Below are positions 16,700-25,030 of a stretch of 64,000 bases of DNA, piece by piece. The translations under genes were made by a program, and so were the position numbers. The number at the start of each line of letters is the position of its first letter. Position 1 is the first letter of the stretch. A model generated the notes under the pieces. The model had not been told where the DNA came from. It was given only the letters and a program-made list of their open reading frames with translations, and did not search any database. Where the stretch lies: NCBI RefSeq assembly GCF_001423615.1, contig NZ_LMOU01000002.1, positions 488,052 through 552,051 on the forward strand, written 5' to 3'. This stretch comes from Microbacterium sp. Leaf159. GTDB taxonomy: Bacteria; Actinomycetota; Actinomycetes; Actinomycetales; Microbacteriaceae.

Positions 16700-17893
16700 A
16701 TGGCATTCGGGATGGCCCGCGACGTGCTGCGCCCCACGGACTCTCCGCGCGCGGATCGAGTGACGTATGTCGAACTGTTCTTCGACCTCCTCTTCGTCCT
16801 CGCGTTGACTCAACTGTCCGCCTACCTCTACGAGAACCAGACGCCTCTCGGTGCCCTCGAGGGGGTCATCATGGTGTGCGCACTCTGGTGGGCGTGGGTG
16901 TCGACCACCTGGGTGACCAATTGGCTCGACCCCGTGAAGCTTCCCGTGCGCGGCGCGGTGATCGCCCTCGCCCTGGTGGCGCTCGTGATGAGCGTCTCGA
17001 TCGCCGAGGCGTTCGGCGAGCGCGCGTGGGCGTTCGCGATCGCCTATGTCGTCTTCCAGGTCGGACGCACGGCCTTCATCGTGTGGGCGACAGCCCGCCA
17101 CGACCGGCGGGTGGCCCGCGACTTCTCGCTCATCCTGTGCTGGACGGTCGCCGGTGGCGCCCTGTGGATCGCTGGCGCGCTGATGCCCCTCGGGTGGCAG
17201 CTGCCGTTGTGGGCCGCGGCACTGGCACTCGAACTGCTGGGCACTGTGCTCGGTTTTCCGGTTCCCGGACGGGGGAAGGTCCGGCTGAGCTCGTGGGACC
17301 TCTCCGGTCCGCACATCGCCGAGCGCACGTCGCTGTTCGTGCTCATCGCGCTCGGTGAAGGCCTGCTGGTGACCGGCTTCGCGTTCGTCGACAAGGAGTC
17401 GTCCGTCGCATCCATCGCTGCGATGATGACGGCGTTCGTCGCGGCAGCGGCGACCTGGTGGATCTACTTCGATCACGGCGAACGCATCGGCGCCGAGGCG
17501 ATCGAGGCGTCGAACGAACCGGCACGGCTCGCCCGCACCGTCTACACCTGGGTGCATCTTCCGATCATCGCCGGCATCGTTCTGATGAGCGTGGGCGACA
17601 AGGAGACGCTCACGCTTCCCGACCAGCGCGGCCCCGCCGCCACGGTGGTGATCGTCGGCGCACCGATCCTCTTCCTCACCGGTACCGTGCTGTTCCGCCG
17701 AGTGCTCGAGGGGCGCTGGGCCCGGGCTCAGCTCTTCGGTCTGGTGGCACTCGCTCTGCTCGCGGGTGTCGGGTTCGCGGGCTTCATCGTCAACGCTCTC
17801 ACGCTGTCGATCACGGCTGCGCTCGTGCTCGTCGGTGTCGCCGCGGGCGAGACTGTCGAGCGTCTGCGTCGCGATCGCCGCTCAGGGGGCTGA
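16700..17893 (+). CDS. Low-temperature-requirement protein A (LtrA) family membrane protein
   Basis: The 397-residue protein has about eleven to twelve membrane segments. LtrA family hallmarks are the N-terminal VTYVELFFDLLFVLALTQLS and the mid-protein HIAERTSLFVLIALGEGLL. The family was named for Listeria growth in the cold, but its molecular role is unknown. It stands alone behind a terminator hairpin. The left boundary of the integrated island begins about 24 bp after its stop codon, and the gene itself is intact. Confidence 0.9.
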   Translation: MAFGMARDVLRPTDSPRADRVTYVELFFDLLFVLALTQLSAYLYENQTPLGALEGVIMVCALWWAWVSTTWVTNWLDPVKLPVRGAVIALALVALVMSVSIAEAFGERAWAFAIAYVVFQVGRTAFIVWATARHDRRVARDFSLILCWTVAGGALWIAGALMPLGWQLPLWAAALALELLGTVLGFPVPGRGKVRLSSWDLSGPHIAERTSLFVLIALGEGLLVTGFAFVDKESSVASIAAMMTAFVAAAATWWIYFDHGERIGAEAIEASNEPARLARTVYTWVHLPIIAGIVLMSVGDKETLTLPDQRGPAATVVIVGAPILFLTGTVLFRRVLEGRWARAQLFGLVALALLAGVGFAGFIVNALTLSITAALVLVGVAAGETVERLRRDRRSGG

Positions 17894-17916
17894 CCGGGCA
17901 TTCAGAACCAGGACAG

Positions 17917-17942
17917 AGTGGACGCGACGGCGGGAATCGAAC
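17917..17942. repeat. Left attachment-site repeat (tRNA 3'-end copy)
   Basis: This is a 26-bp copy of the tRNA-like 3' end: acceptor strand, CCA and T-arm down to TCGAAC. It matches 22837-22862 except at 17936 (A versus G), and the first 19 bp are identical. Sequence beyond it shows no further tRNA structure, so it is an att remnant rather than a gene. Confidence 0.75.
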
Positions 17943-18054
17943 TGAACTTCGGCGTTAACGACGAATGGCCACGAAAACCGCGTAATTTCGCGGATATCGA
18001 GGCTTCGTCGATGCTCGCCGGTCACGTCGATCGGGGGTCGGGTTCGCGAAAGTG

Positions 18055-18075
18055 TGTGGGCAAGATGTGGGCAAG
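18055..18075 (+). repeat. Left arm-type integrase-binding motif pair
   Basis: TGTGGGCAAG occurs twice in tandem at 18055-18064 and 18066-18075 (period 11 bp, one helical turn), 113 bp inside the left att repeat. The same pair with one base change recurs in the same orientation near the right end at 22750-22770. Placement matches arm sites of tyrosine recombinases; function is inferred. Confidence 0.6.
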
Positions 18076-18259
18076 TTTGGATGCCGGGAAGAGGGTGGTT
18101 CGGAGCTGTGCGGTGTTGTTGGCCGACCGCGGTCGGCCTCGAGGGAACTGCCACCATTACTTCGACACCGGGGCACACCGCCGCACGCCCTGATGGCGCT
18201 GTGCGAAATGGTCGCGAGCGAGGGCCGAATGAACGGTACCAATTTTCGCACCTATAAAC

Positions 18260-18288
18260 TGCGTGCACGTATTAAATGCGTGTACTAT
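18260..18288 (+). promoter_or_regulatory. Promoter and possible autoregulatory repeat of the STAND gene
   Basis: A -10 hexamer TACTAT (18283-18288) ends 6 bp before the ATG at 18295, which places the transcription start on the start codon and predicts a leaderless mRNA. No Shine-Dalgarno sequence is present. The nearly identical TGCGTGCAC (18260-18268) and TGCGTGTAC (18277-18285) form a direct repeat with 17-bp spacing that overlaps the -35 and -10 positions. It is a candidate site for the protein's own XRE domain. Confidence 0.5.
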
Positions 18289-18294
18289 CGCAAC

Positions 18295-21200
18295 ATGCGA
18301 TATGACAAGCTCGGACCCGTTCTTCGGGTAGCACGCGGAGCGCACGGTCTCGAGCAAGCCGACGTCGCTCGGGCGCTCGAGGTCGGCCAACAAGCCGTGA
18401 GCGCTTGGGAACTAGGAACTTCGCGCCCACGTGTCAAGCAATTGCCTGCGCTGGCGACGCTCCTTGGCCTGGAGGTTGACGAACTCCGGGATCTCGGCGA
18501 CTACGAACAGCATCGAGCGCTGGAGGGTGGTAGGCCGAGGCTGCTAACACTTCCGTTCGATGCTCTAAGCGACGAAGCATTCGAGGCCTTCTGCCGTGAC
18601 CTTGCGCGAGCGATGTTCCCTCGCCGCGAGGCAACCCGTAACGGATCGACGGGTTTCAAGCAGTTCGGTGTCGACGTCATCGTCGACGGTGAGGGTGAGC
18701 GAATTGGAATCCAATGCAAGCGTCACGAGACTTTTGGACCGAGTCAGGTCAGTGCCGCTATACGGGCGGTTCTCCCCACGGCTCACGTCGATAAGGGTGT
18801 GATCGCACTAAGTCGAAGCGTGGCGACGCCGCGCGCAAGGCTGGAAGTGGCCAAGAACCCGGATTGGGTGATGTGGGACGGCGAGGATCTGTCGAGCAGA
18901 GTGCGCGGCCTGAGCGATGATGTCAAGCTCACGCTGGTCGATGCATACTTCCCTGGCCTTCGGGAACCGTTTCTGGGAATCAGTGCACCATCACCGTGGC
19001 GTCAGGTGTCCGAGTTCGATACGACGCTCGCCGGGCGGCTCGGTTACGACCGCAACTTTGATCTCACGGGTCGCGACAATGAGCTCGACCAGTTGCATGA
19101 GCTGCTTTCGCAAGGTGCCCCGGTCGCGTTCGTCGTGGGACGCGGTGGCATCGGCAAGTCTCGACTTCTAAGTGAGCTAGGTCGAACGGAGCCGAATCGA
19201 GTGGTCCGATACGCATCTGGCGAGGCATTGGCTGCCCCAGCCTTCGAGCTACTTCCCGTCGGAGATCCTGTCATTGTGATGGATGACGCTGGTGATCTCG
19301 ACAGCCGAGTGTCAGAACTGGTAACGGGAATCCGCGTCGCGCGACCAGACGCGACAATTGTCATGGCCGCCCGTCCGCGAACTTTTCCCGACCTGCTTGC
19401 CCGTCTTCGCATGACAGAACAAGACGCAGCGAACGTAAAGATCGAGGTCGGAGATCTCGATCTCGAGCATGCCGAACGGCTCGCGCGTCGCGCACTCGGA
19501 GCTGAGGCATCGGCAGACGTCGTGGAGCGGCTGGGTCGAGTGGGCTACGACTGCCCGCTCCTTATCGTGATCGGTGCTCATCTGCTTCGTAACGGACACG
19601 TCAGCGCGAACTCGATCGGCTCCAGCTACGAGCTTCGACAGGAGCTGCTCACTCATTTCGCAGACGTCGTGGTCCGCGGCGCGGGAAAAGAATCCCGCAG
19701 GATAGTCCTCGACGCTTTAGCCGCCCTTCAGCCGGCGAACCTCGATCAAGCAGAGACCCTCAGTGCGCTCCTATCGATCACAGGTATCGGGGAAGCCGAA
19801 ATTCTCGACTGTGTGGACGATCTGGAGGATCTCGGAGTCGTGCTTCGTCGTGCAGCGACTGTTCGCGTGGTCCCAGACATGCTGGGTGAAGCTGTACTCG
19901 AGCGAGCGCTTGTTGGGAGCGGCGGAAGGGACAGGCGATTCGCCGCTGCACTGGCTGGCGGCGCGCGGGGCACGGCTCTCACGAATGCGATCCGCAATGT
20001 CAGCATCGTCGACTGGCGTCGGCGTAGTGCGGGGGAATCACAGCTCGCAGATGTTCTGTGGGGAGCTCTCGAAGTCGCGACCCGCACGGCTGGCAACACG
20101 GCTCGGATGAGCCTGGTCGCTGGCGTCGAGGACGTTGCGGCGATCTACCCTGAACGCGCACTACAGCTCGCGGCTGCCGTTATTGCAGACCCCAAGCCCG
20201 ATGAGCCGAGCGAACTCGGAGCGCTATTCGGCCACTCGGCGTTCACAACTTCCGAGGACTGCAATCGCTCGCTCGCAAAGCTGATCCGCAACGCTGCGTA
20301 TAACTCCGAGTACCTCGAGCGCTGCATGGACCTGCTACGGCTCATTGGCAAGGATGATGCTCGACCGGAGAACCAGAATCCAGAACACGCAACCCGCCTT
20401 CTACGCGAACTCGGGGACTATGCCAACGGGGCACCAGTCGCCGTTCATCTCGAGTATGTGCAGGTCGTCGTCAAGTGGATCGCCGAGACGGAATCGGACT
20501 CCGAGGCCGCACAACTAGTGGGCTTGCTGAAGGCCTCGCTTGCTGACGAAATCACCGTGACGCGATCGCGTGGGTTGTCGATCGAGTTCTCGCGCAGGCC
20601 GATCAATCTCGACGTGACCGAGCCCGTTCGTCGTGCCGTAGTCGACGCCGCGAACGAACTCGCCTTCTCTGGGCCGCCGCCCGTCGCCATGTCGGCGATC
20701 GACCTACTCGAAGAAGCCCTGCGTACAGGAGACAGAGCTGATCCTGTCACTGACGAGTTTCGAGCAGTGGCGCTGCGTCTCGGTGACTTGATGGCGTCTG
20801 ACGAGCGGCCACCGTCAGTTCGCCTCTCGGCATATCGAGCGCTCGGGTGGTACGCGCACTATGGCGAGGGTGACCGCCAGGCCCTTGCAAGAGAGATGCG
20901 AGCGCGCCTCGTTGATGACCTCGATCTCCTCGTCACGCGCATGGTCCGCGGGGGCTGGGCGATCGACGACGATGACGCTACTGCCAATGATCGGTTCAAC
21001 TATGAAGCCGCCCAGCGCGAGCACGCTCGGATCGTGTCGAAGGTGATCGCACACTGGGAGGGCTTGCCGGATGACGAGGCCGTCGACCACCTCCTGTCGA
21101 TTGTCCGAGATGAGGAAATGGCGATGGGTCGATTCATCTTCCCGGACCAACTCGCGGCAAATCTGTTCGAGATCCGACCTGGTGCGGCGCGGCGCCTCCT

Positions 21201-22326
21201 CGAGGACGAATCGTTAGACGCGGTCGGCCGAGCTGCCCAAGCCGTTGCCTTGGCGGTACTTTTCGCGGTCGATGAGCCCGCAGCCGTAAACTCCGCGAAC
21301 CGTGCGATGGACACGGGAGAGGAGGGAGCGCTCGTCGTCGCTAGCGGCGTCCTCCGACTCCAAGGGGAGCCACTGGGCCAGAGCCGGACATTGGTAGTAA
21401 GGCGGCTGCGCAGTACAGAGCACTCGAGCGTTGAGCGGGCTCTTGTGGGGGCTATGAGGTGGTTCAACATCGCGGACCGCGACCTTGCGATCGAGATCAT
21501 CATGACCACCGGCATGGAGAATGACTCCCGGCTTGCGGCCGAGATTGCCGCGGTACTGACGGATGACCGAGTCATCTCGTGGGAGACGCTCTCGGATGCT
21601 CAGCGGGGCAAGGTCCTTGACGGACTCGCCGCGGCACCGAACGTGTCCGACTACAGCATCGAGCAGCTACTCGCTCGCCAGCTCGCGATCGATCCGTTCA
21701 GCGTTCTTCGGTTGTGGTTGCGGCGAATCGAGAACCCAAGGGAGTCCTCCGAGCGGTACGAGCCGATTCCCCACGGCCCGGTTGCCGGCCTAAACTTCCG
21801 AGCGAGCGCCGACTTCCCAGCAGTCCTATCGGAACTCGTCGAATGGTTGGCCAAGCCGGATGATTGGCGGCGCTCGTTCTACGGGCAGGATCTGTTCGAA
21901 CTCGTGGTCGGCGCCTTCGATGCCGAGGTGCTCGAGATCCTTCGGCGGCTGATCTCGTCACGTGACGAATCTCAGATATCACTGGCTGCGGGGTTGCTTG
22001 GCAAGGCAGGGCACGGATTTCTTCGGGCCAACGTCCCTTTCGTCACCGCTGTGCTGGCTGAGATCGAGTCCTACCCGGACGACTGGGCGAAACGCATCCG
22101 AGCGGGTCTTCACGGTTCGGCGATCTACGGCATGAGGAGTCGAGCGATCGGCGAGGATGATCCCGCGGAGGTCTCGCTCCGCGACGACGCGAAGCGGATC
22201 GCTTCGGAGTTCCCGGTTGGCTCAGCTCCCCACAAGTTCTACTCCGATGTCGCTGCCGGTGCATCGCGACGTCTCCTCGAAGAGCGCGCGGATGACCGCA
22301 CCGTCCTTGGACCGCGCAAATGGTGA
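18295..22326 (+). CDS. XRE HTH / Mrr-like nuclease / STAND NTPase fusion, putative anti-phage effector
   Basis: The 1343-residue protein shows four regions. (1) An XRE helix-turn-helix at about 5-62 (QADVARALEVGQQAVSAWEL). (2) A Mrr/PD-(D/E)XK-like nuclease at about 85-215, with GVDVIVD (Asp127) and IGIQCKRH (Gln140, Lys142), the QxK variant of type IV enzymes. (3) A STAND/NACHT-like P-loop NTPase with Walker A GRGGIGKS (282-289), Walker B VIVMDD (326-331) and an AARPR sensor. (4) About 900 residues of helical, repeat-like C-terminus without a recognised enzyme motif. The layout of effector, NTPase and helical sensor resembles the Avs class, in which target recognition triggers oligomerisation and nuclease action. 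Frame sequence upstream of ATG 18295 is island leader. TTA codons and lower GC mark it as acquired. Confidence 0.85.
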   Translation: MRYDKLGPVLRVARGAHGLEQADVARALEVGQQAVSAWELGTSRPRVKQLPALATLLGLEVDELRDLGDYEQHRALEGGRPRLLTLPFDALSDEAFEAFCRDLARAMFPRREATRNGSTGFKQFGVDVIVDGEGERIGIQCKRHETFGPSQVSAAIRAVLPTAHVDKGVIALSRSVATPRARLEVAKNPDWVMWDGEDLSSRVRGLSDDVKLTLVDAYFPGLREPFLGISAPSPWRQVSEFDTTLAGRLGYDRNFDLTGRDNELDQLHELLSQGAPVAFVVGRGGIGKSRLLSELGRTEPNRVVRYASGEALAAPAFELLPVGDPVIVMDDAGDLDSRVSELVTGIRVARPDATIVMAARPRTFPDLLARLRMTEQDAANVKIEVGDLDLEHAERLARRALGAEASADVVERLGRVGYDCPLLIVIGAHLLRNGHVSANSIGSSYELRQELLTHFADVVVRGAGKESRRIVLDALAALQPANLDQAETLSALLSITGIGEAEILDCVDDLEDLGVVLRRAATVRVVPDMLGEAVLERALVGSGGRDRRFAAALAGGARGTALTNAIRNVSIVDWRRRSAGESQLADVLWGALEVATRTAGNTARMSLVAGVEDVAAIYPERALQLAAAVIADPKPDEPSELGALFGHSAFTTSEDCNRSLAKLIRNAAYNSEYLERCMDLLRLIGKDDARPENQNPEHATRLLRELGDYANGAPVAVHLEYVQVVVKWIAETESDSEAAQLVGLLKASLADEITVTRSRGLSIEFSRRPINLDVTEPVRRAVVDAANELAFSGPPPVAMSAIDLLEEALRTGDRADPVTDEFRAVALRLGDLMASDERPPSVRLSAYRALGWYAHYGEGDRQALAREMRARLVDDLDLLVTRMVRGGWAIDDDDATANDRFNYEAAQREHARIVSKVIAHWEGLPDDEAVDHLLSIVRDEEMAMGRFIFPDQLAANLFEIRPGAARRLLEDESLDAVGRAAQAVALAVLFAVDEPAAVNSANRAMDTGEEGALVVASGVLRLQGEPLGQSRTLVVRRLRSTEHSSVERALVGAMRWFNIADRDLAIEIIMTTGMENDSRLAAEIAAVLTDDRVISWETLSDAQRGKVLDGLAAAPNVSDYSIEQLLARQLAIDPFSVLRLWLRRIENPRESSERYEPIPHGPVAGLNFRASADFPAVLSELVEWLAKPDDWRRSFYGQDLFELVVGAFDAEVLEILRRLISSRDESQISLAAGLLGKAGHGFLRANVPFVTAVLAEIESYPDDWAKRIRAGLHGSAIYGMRSRAIGEDDPAEVSLRDDAKRIASEFPVGSAPHKFYSDVAAGASRRLLEERADDRTVLGPRKW

Positions 22327-22329
22327 TCG

Positions 22330-22641
22330 CTAGCTCATCCCCACGGCACAACAACGCACAGACATCGACAACACGCCATGAGGCTGCCGTTCCACGGCCA
22401 CCTGAGCTCGACCTTCCTCGAACACATCTCGAGACAGCAACCGTTCCGTCCGTAAATTGACGACTAGCCACTCCTCCTCTTCACCGATGACGCCCTCGAG
22501 CCGCTCGAGCGTGGTCCGAGGGAGCTCCCACTCTCGCAGACTGATCGGTCCGAGTCGGTCGCCCCAAAAGTAGAGCTTCGAGACGCGATCGTCGCTCCCA
22601 GCGGCTCGCTCGGCACCAAGCACGATCCCACGAGGTTGCAT
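22330..22641 (-). CDS. Small hypothetical protein inside the island
   Basis: This 103-residue frame is convergent with the STAND gene, their stop codons 3 bp apart. The ATG at 22641 has GGAG five bases upstream. The composition is acidic with plausible secondary structure (VSKLYFWGDRLGPISLREW, then GEEEEWLVVNLRTERLLSRD). No family is recognised. It may be an accessory or immunity component of the island or a chance frame; its sequence composition and ribosome binding site favour a real gene slightly. Confidence 0.45.
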   Translation of the reverse strand: MQPRGIVLGAERAAGSDDRVSKLYFWGDRLGPISLREWELPRTTLERLEGVIGEEEEWLVVNLRTERLLSRDVFEEGRAQVAVERQPHGVLSMSVRCCAVGMS

Positions 22642-22749
22642 GCACACTCCACACGCCGCTCACGGTATCGGTCGACAGACGCGAGCGGGGTGTTCGGGCG
22701 CCGAATTGTCTTTCGTCCGGCCTTGCGTGCGCGTGGAGCGCCCGAAGAG

Positions 22750-22770
22750 TGTGGGCAAAATGTGGGCAAA
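22750..22770 (+). repeat. Right arm-type integrase-binding motif pair
   Basis: TGTGGGCAAA occurs at 22750-22759 and 22761-22770 with 11-bp period, in the same orientation as the left pair and 67 bp inside the right att repeat. Confidence 0.6.
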
Positions 22771-22836
22771 ACACGCTTTGCCGAGAAAGCCTATAGCCGC
22801 GATCCCAGTCGGCAGCGGGGATAGCGGCCCTTCGCA

Positions 22837-22862
22837 AGTGGACGCGACGGCGGGAGTCGAAC
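22837..22862. repeat. Right attachment-site repeat, within the tRNA-like gene
   Basis: This is the second copy of the 26-bp boundary repeat. It forms the 3' part of the tRNA-like gene on the minus strand, the usual side on which integration leaves the tRNA intact. Confidence 0.75.
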
Positions 22863-22914
22863 CCGCAACGCCGTCAGATATGAGCTGAGGCCCGGGACCG
22901 CCCGGATCGCCGCG
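22839..22914 (-). tRNA. Divergent tRNA-like gene, apparent CAT anticodon (Met-type), island target
   Basis: The 76 nt on the minus strand fold as a cloverleaf. The acceptor CGCGGCG/CGTCGCG has one G-U pair. There is a canonical T-arm GCGGG-TTCGACT-CCCGC, and CCA is encoded. The anticodon stem TCAG/CTGA carries the loop CTCATAT, giving anticodon CAT. Odd points are a 5-bp D-stem with only a 4-nt loop, A at position 8, a mismatch in the anticodon stem and U as discriminator base, which is unusual for tRNA-Met or tRNA-Ile2. It may be a functional outlier or a decayed tRNA kept only as an integration site. The following 22915-23049 shows no feature I can support. Confidence 0.5.
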
Positions 22915-23049
22915 ATGGGAACGACGTTACCTCGCCGTGATCTCGATGACCAGCATCGTTGCAGGGATTGACAAAGTGAGTCCGACGATGACGAGTGTCG
23001 TCACGCCGCGTCATCCGATTCCGTGCAGCCGGCGGTGTACGTTCGCCTC

Positions 23050-23985
23050 ATGGCAGCCGCAGACTCCCTCGCGACGACTCCCCAGAAGACTCACCGCTAC
23101 CTGCGTCTCTCCCTGGTGCTCATAGTCTTCACGCTGATCGTCAGCGTCGTGGTGCAGAGCATCGTCGTGACCTGGGAGCCGCTCATCTTCGGTTGGCACC
23201 CGCTGGCCTCGATCAGCCATACGTTCTACACCGCCGGGCGCGACATCTTCGTCGGAGCGCTGCTCGCGGCATCCGTGGTGCTCCTCGCCCTCTCCGGGCG
23301 GAGCCGCGCGACGACCCTCCTCGATGTGTGCGCGGTGTTCGCGCCACTCATCGCGATCGTGCCGACCGGTCTCGCCGACACCCGTGCGGTCGGTCACATT
23401 CCCTGCCCGATCATGGTGGAGTGCATTCCGGCGGAGGACATCGGCACTGCCAAGGCGGGCATCGCCGTCTACGCCGTGGTGGTCGTGGCGGTGGTCATCA
23501 CGATGGCGGTGATCCGCCACCGCACCCGCACGCCGAATCGCTCAGCCCGGCTCGTGTCGATCATCGCGCTCGTCACCGCCGCGGTCGTCGTCGCCCTCGC
23601 CTTCTGGCCCGCGCTCAATGAGAACTTCCCGTTCAACTTCTGGCCTGTGGCCAGCATCCACTTCGCGGTGACCCTGCTGTTCTTCGGCGTGTTCGCCGCG
23701 GTGCCGATCCTCTACGCGGGCGGCCCGCTAGAGCCCGGCGAGACCCCGCCCACTCCTCGCCAACGATCGATCTACCGCTGGATCGCGGGGCTGCTGGTCG
23801 TCGACCTCCTGCTGCTCGTCGTGGCTCTGCTCTTCCGCCAGGCGTTCGGCGAGACCCCGGTCGTGCTCATCGGCGAGGCCGTCGCCCTGATCCTGTTCGC
23901 CACGTTCTGGTGCGTGCAGACGCTCCAGCGGTGGGACGACCCGAACCCACCGTCGATCGTCGCGCGCCGGTCGCTACCCGCGTGA
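23050..23985 (+). CDS. Multi-pass membrane protein of unknown function
   Basis: This 311-residue protein has about eight hydrophobic segments and short charged loops. A conserved-looking external segment contains two cysteines (HIPCPIMVECIPAEDIG). It is mildly reminiscent of DUF998 membrane proteins but no family can be assigned confidently. The start is ATG 23050; a GTG five codons earlier is possible. It is the first gene beyond the island on the right and ends 15 bp before a convergent oxidoreductase gene. Confidence 0.75.
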   Translation: MAAADSLATTPQKTHRYLRLSLVLIVFTLIVSVVVQSIVVTWEPLIFGWHPLASISHTFYTAGRDIFVGALLAASVVLLALSGRSRATTLLDVCAVFAPLIAIVPTGLADTRAVGHIPCPIMVECIPAEDIGTAKAGIAVYAVVVVAVVITMAVIRHRTRTPNRSARLVSIIALVTAAVVVALAFWPALNENFPFNFWPVASIHFAVTLLFFGVFAAVPILYAGGPLEPGETPPTPRQRSIYRWIAGLLVVDLLLLVVALLFRQAFGETPVVLIGEAVALILFATFWCVQTLQRWDDPNPPSIVARRSLPA

Positions 23986-24000
23986 GCCTGGGCGCCTCAC

Positions 24001-24999
24001 TCACACCTCGATCGTGGCGACGATCTTGCCTCGACCACCGCCGGATGCGAGATCGGCGAGCGCCGCCGGAACCTGCTCGAACGGGTAGGTCTTCGAGACG
24101 ACGGGCGTGAGCACCCCGTCATCCACCAGCGCCGCGAGGCTGCTCAGCTGCTGACCGTCGGCCCGCATGAAGAGGAACTCGTAGGTGACGCCGAGGCGCT
24201 TCGCCTGGCGCCTGATCTTTCGACTCAGCGCGGCGATCGCGAGCCGCACCACGGCGTTCACCTGCTTGCGCTTCGCGAACGCGGGGTCGGGAGGCCCCGA
24301 GATCCCGATCGCGAGACCGCCCGGCTTCAGCACCCGCAGCGATCTCTCGAGATTCTCCCCGCCGAGGCTGTCGAGCACGAGGTCGTAGTCCGAGAGCACC
24401 TCTGCGAAGTCTTCGGCGCGGTAGTCGACCACGACATCGGCGCCCAGGTGGCGGACGAAATCGGCGTTGGCTGCGCTCGCTGTCGTCGCGACGGTGGCTC
24501 CGAGATGCTTCGCGAGCTGGATCGCGATCGAGCCGACGCCGCCTGCACCCGCGTGGATCAGGACCTTCTGACCGGGCTCGACCCGGCCCCGCTCGACCAG
24601 CGCCTGCCAGGCCGTGAGCGCCACGAGCGGCAGGGATGCGGCCTCGGCCGCCGTGATGCGCGTCGGGGCGAGAGCGAGGTCCGACTCGGCGACGGCGATG
24701 CGCTCGGCGAACGCCCCCATGCGGCGCTCGTCGGGTCGGGCGAACACCCGATCCCCGGGTCGGAACGACTCGACGAGTCCGCCGACGCGGATCACGGTGC
24801 CGGCGACGTCGTTGCCGAGCACGACCGGCAGCGAGTACGGGAGGATCTGCGCGAACTCCCCCAGGCGGATCTTCTCGTCGAGCTGGTTGAGGCCGACGGC
24901 CTCCACCCGGACCAGGACGTCTCGGTCACCGACCTCGGGTTCAGCGGTCTCCCTCAACTCGAGCGGCTGCTTGTACTTCGTGAGCACGAATGCGCGCAT
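24001..24999 (-). CDS. NADP-dependent zinc-free oxidoreductase (quinone oxidoreductase-like MDR)
   Basis: The 332-residue medium-chain reductase has a GroES-like domain (LNQLDEKIRLGEF, VLGNDVAGTV) without zinc ligands and a Rossmann domain with HAGAGGVGSIAIQLAK, the AxxGxxG type of quinone oxidoreductases and enoyl reductases. It probably reduces quinones or alpha,beta-unsaturated carbonyls with NADPH. It is 31 bp downstream of the SDR gene on the same strand and probably shares its promoter and TetR control. Confidence 0.9.
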   Translation of the reverse strand: MRAFVLTKYKQPLELRETAEPEVGDRDVLVRVEAVGLNQLDEKIRLGEFAQILPYSLPVVLGNDVAGTVIRVGGLVESFRPGDRVFARPDERRMGAFAERIAVAESDLALAPTRITAAEAASLPLVALTAWQALVERGRVEPGQKVLIHAGAGGVGSIAIQLAKHLGATVATTASAANADFVRHLGADVVVDYRAEDFAEVLSDYDLVLDSLGGENLERSLRVLKPGGLAIGISGPPDPAFAKRKQVNAVVRLAIAALSRKIRRQAKRLGVTYEFLFMRADGQQLSSLAALVDDGVLTPVVSKTYPFEQVPAALADLASGGGRGKIVATIEV

Positions 25000-25030
25000 C
25001 GTCGATCCCTCTGTTCTCTCGCCAGTCCGG

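Larger units (their letters stand above)
17917..22862. mobile_element. Non-autonomous integrative island carrying a STAND-nuclease defence gene
   Basis: The island is bounded by 26-bp direct repeats (17917-17942 and 22837-22862, one mismatch) equal to the 3' end of a tRNA-like gene at the right edge. Just inside each end is a pair of TGTGGGCAA motifs with 11-bp period, like arm-type sites of a tyrosine integrase. No recombinase, transposase, relaxase or phage gene lies between the repeats. The interior has lower GC than its flanks and uses TTA leucine codons. Cargo is one 1343-codon gene and a possible small convergent gene. The gene-free left end (17894-18294) holds the repeat, arm sites and promoter. 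The right end (22642-22838) holds only arm sites and the repeat. Confidence 0.75.

Noticed and set aside
17917..17942. Second tRNA gene at the left boundary
   Set aside because: Only the acceptor and part of the T-arm are present; sequence beyond 17942 does not form the rest of a cloverleaf.
17918..18193. 91-codon frame across the left island boundary
   Set aside because: It reads through the att repeat and arm sites, lacks a ribosome binding site and resembles no protein; better explained as non-coding island end.
18295..22326. Type I or III restriction system
   Set aside because: No methyltransferase or specificity subunit is present; the Mrr-like domain is fused to a STAND NTPase, which fits an abortive or sensor-type effector better.
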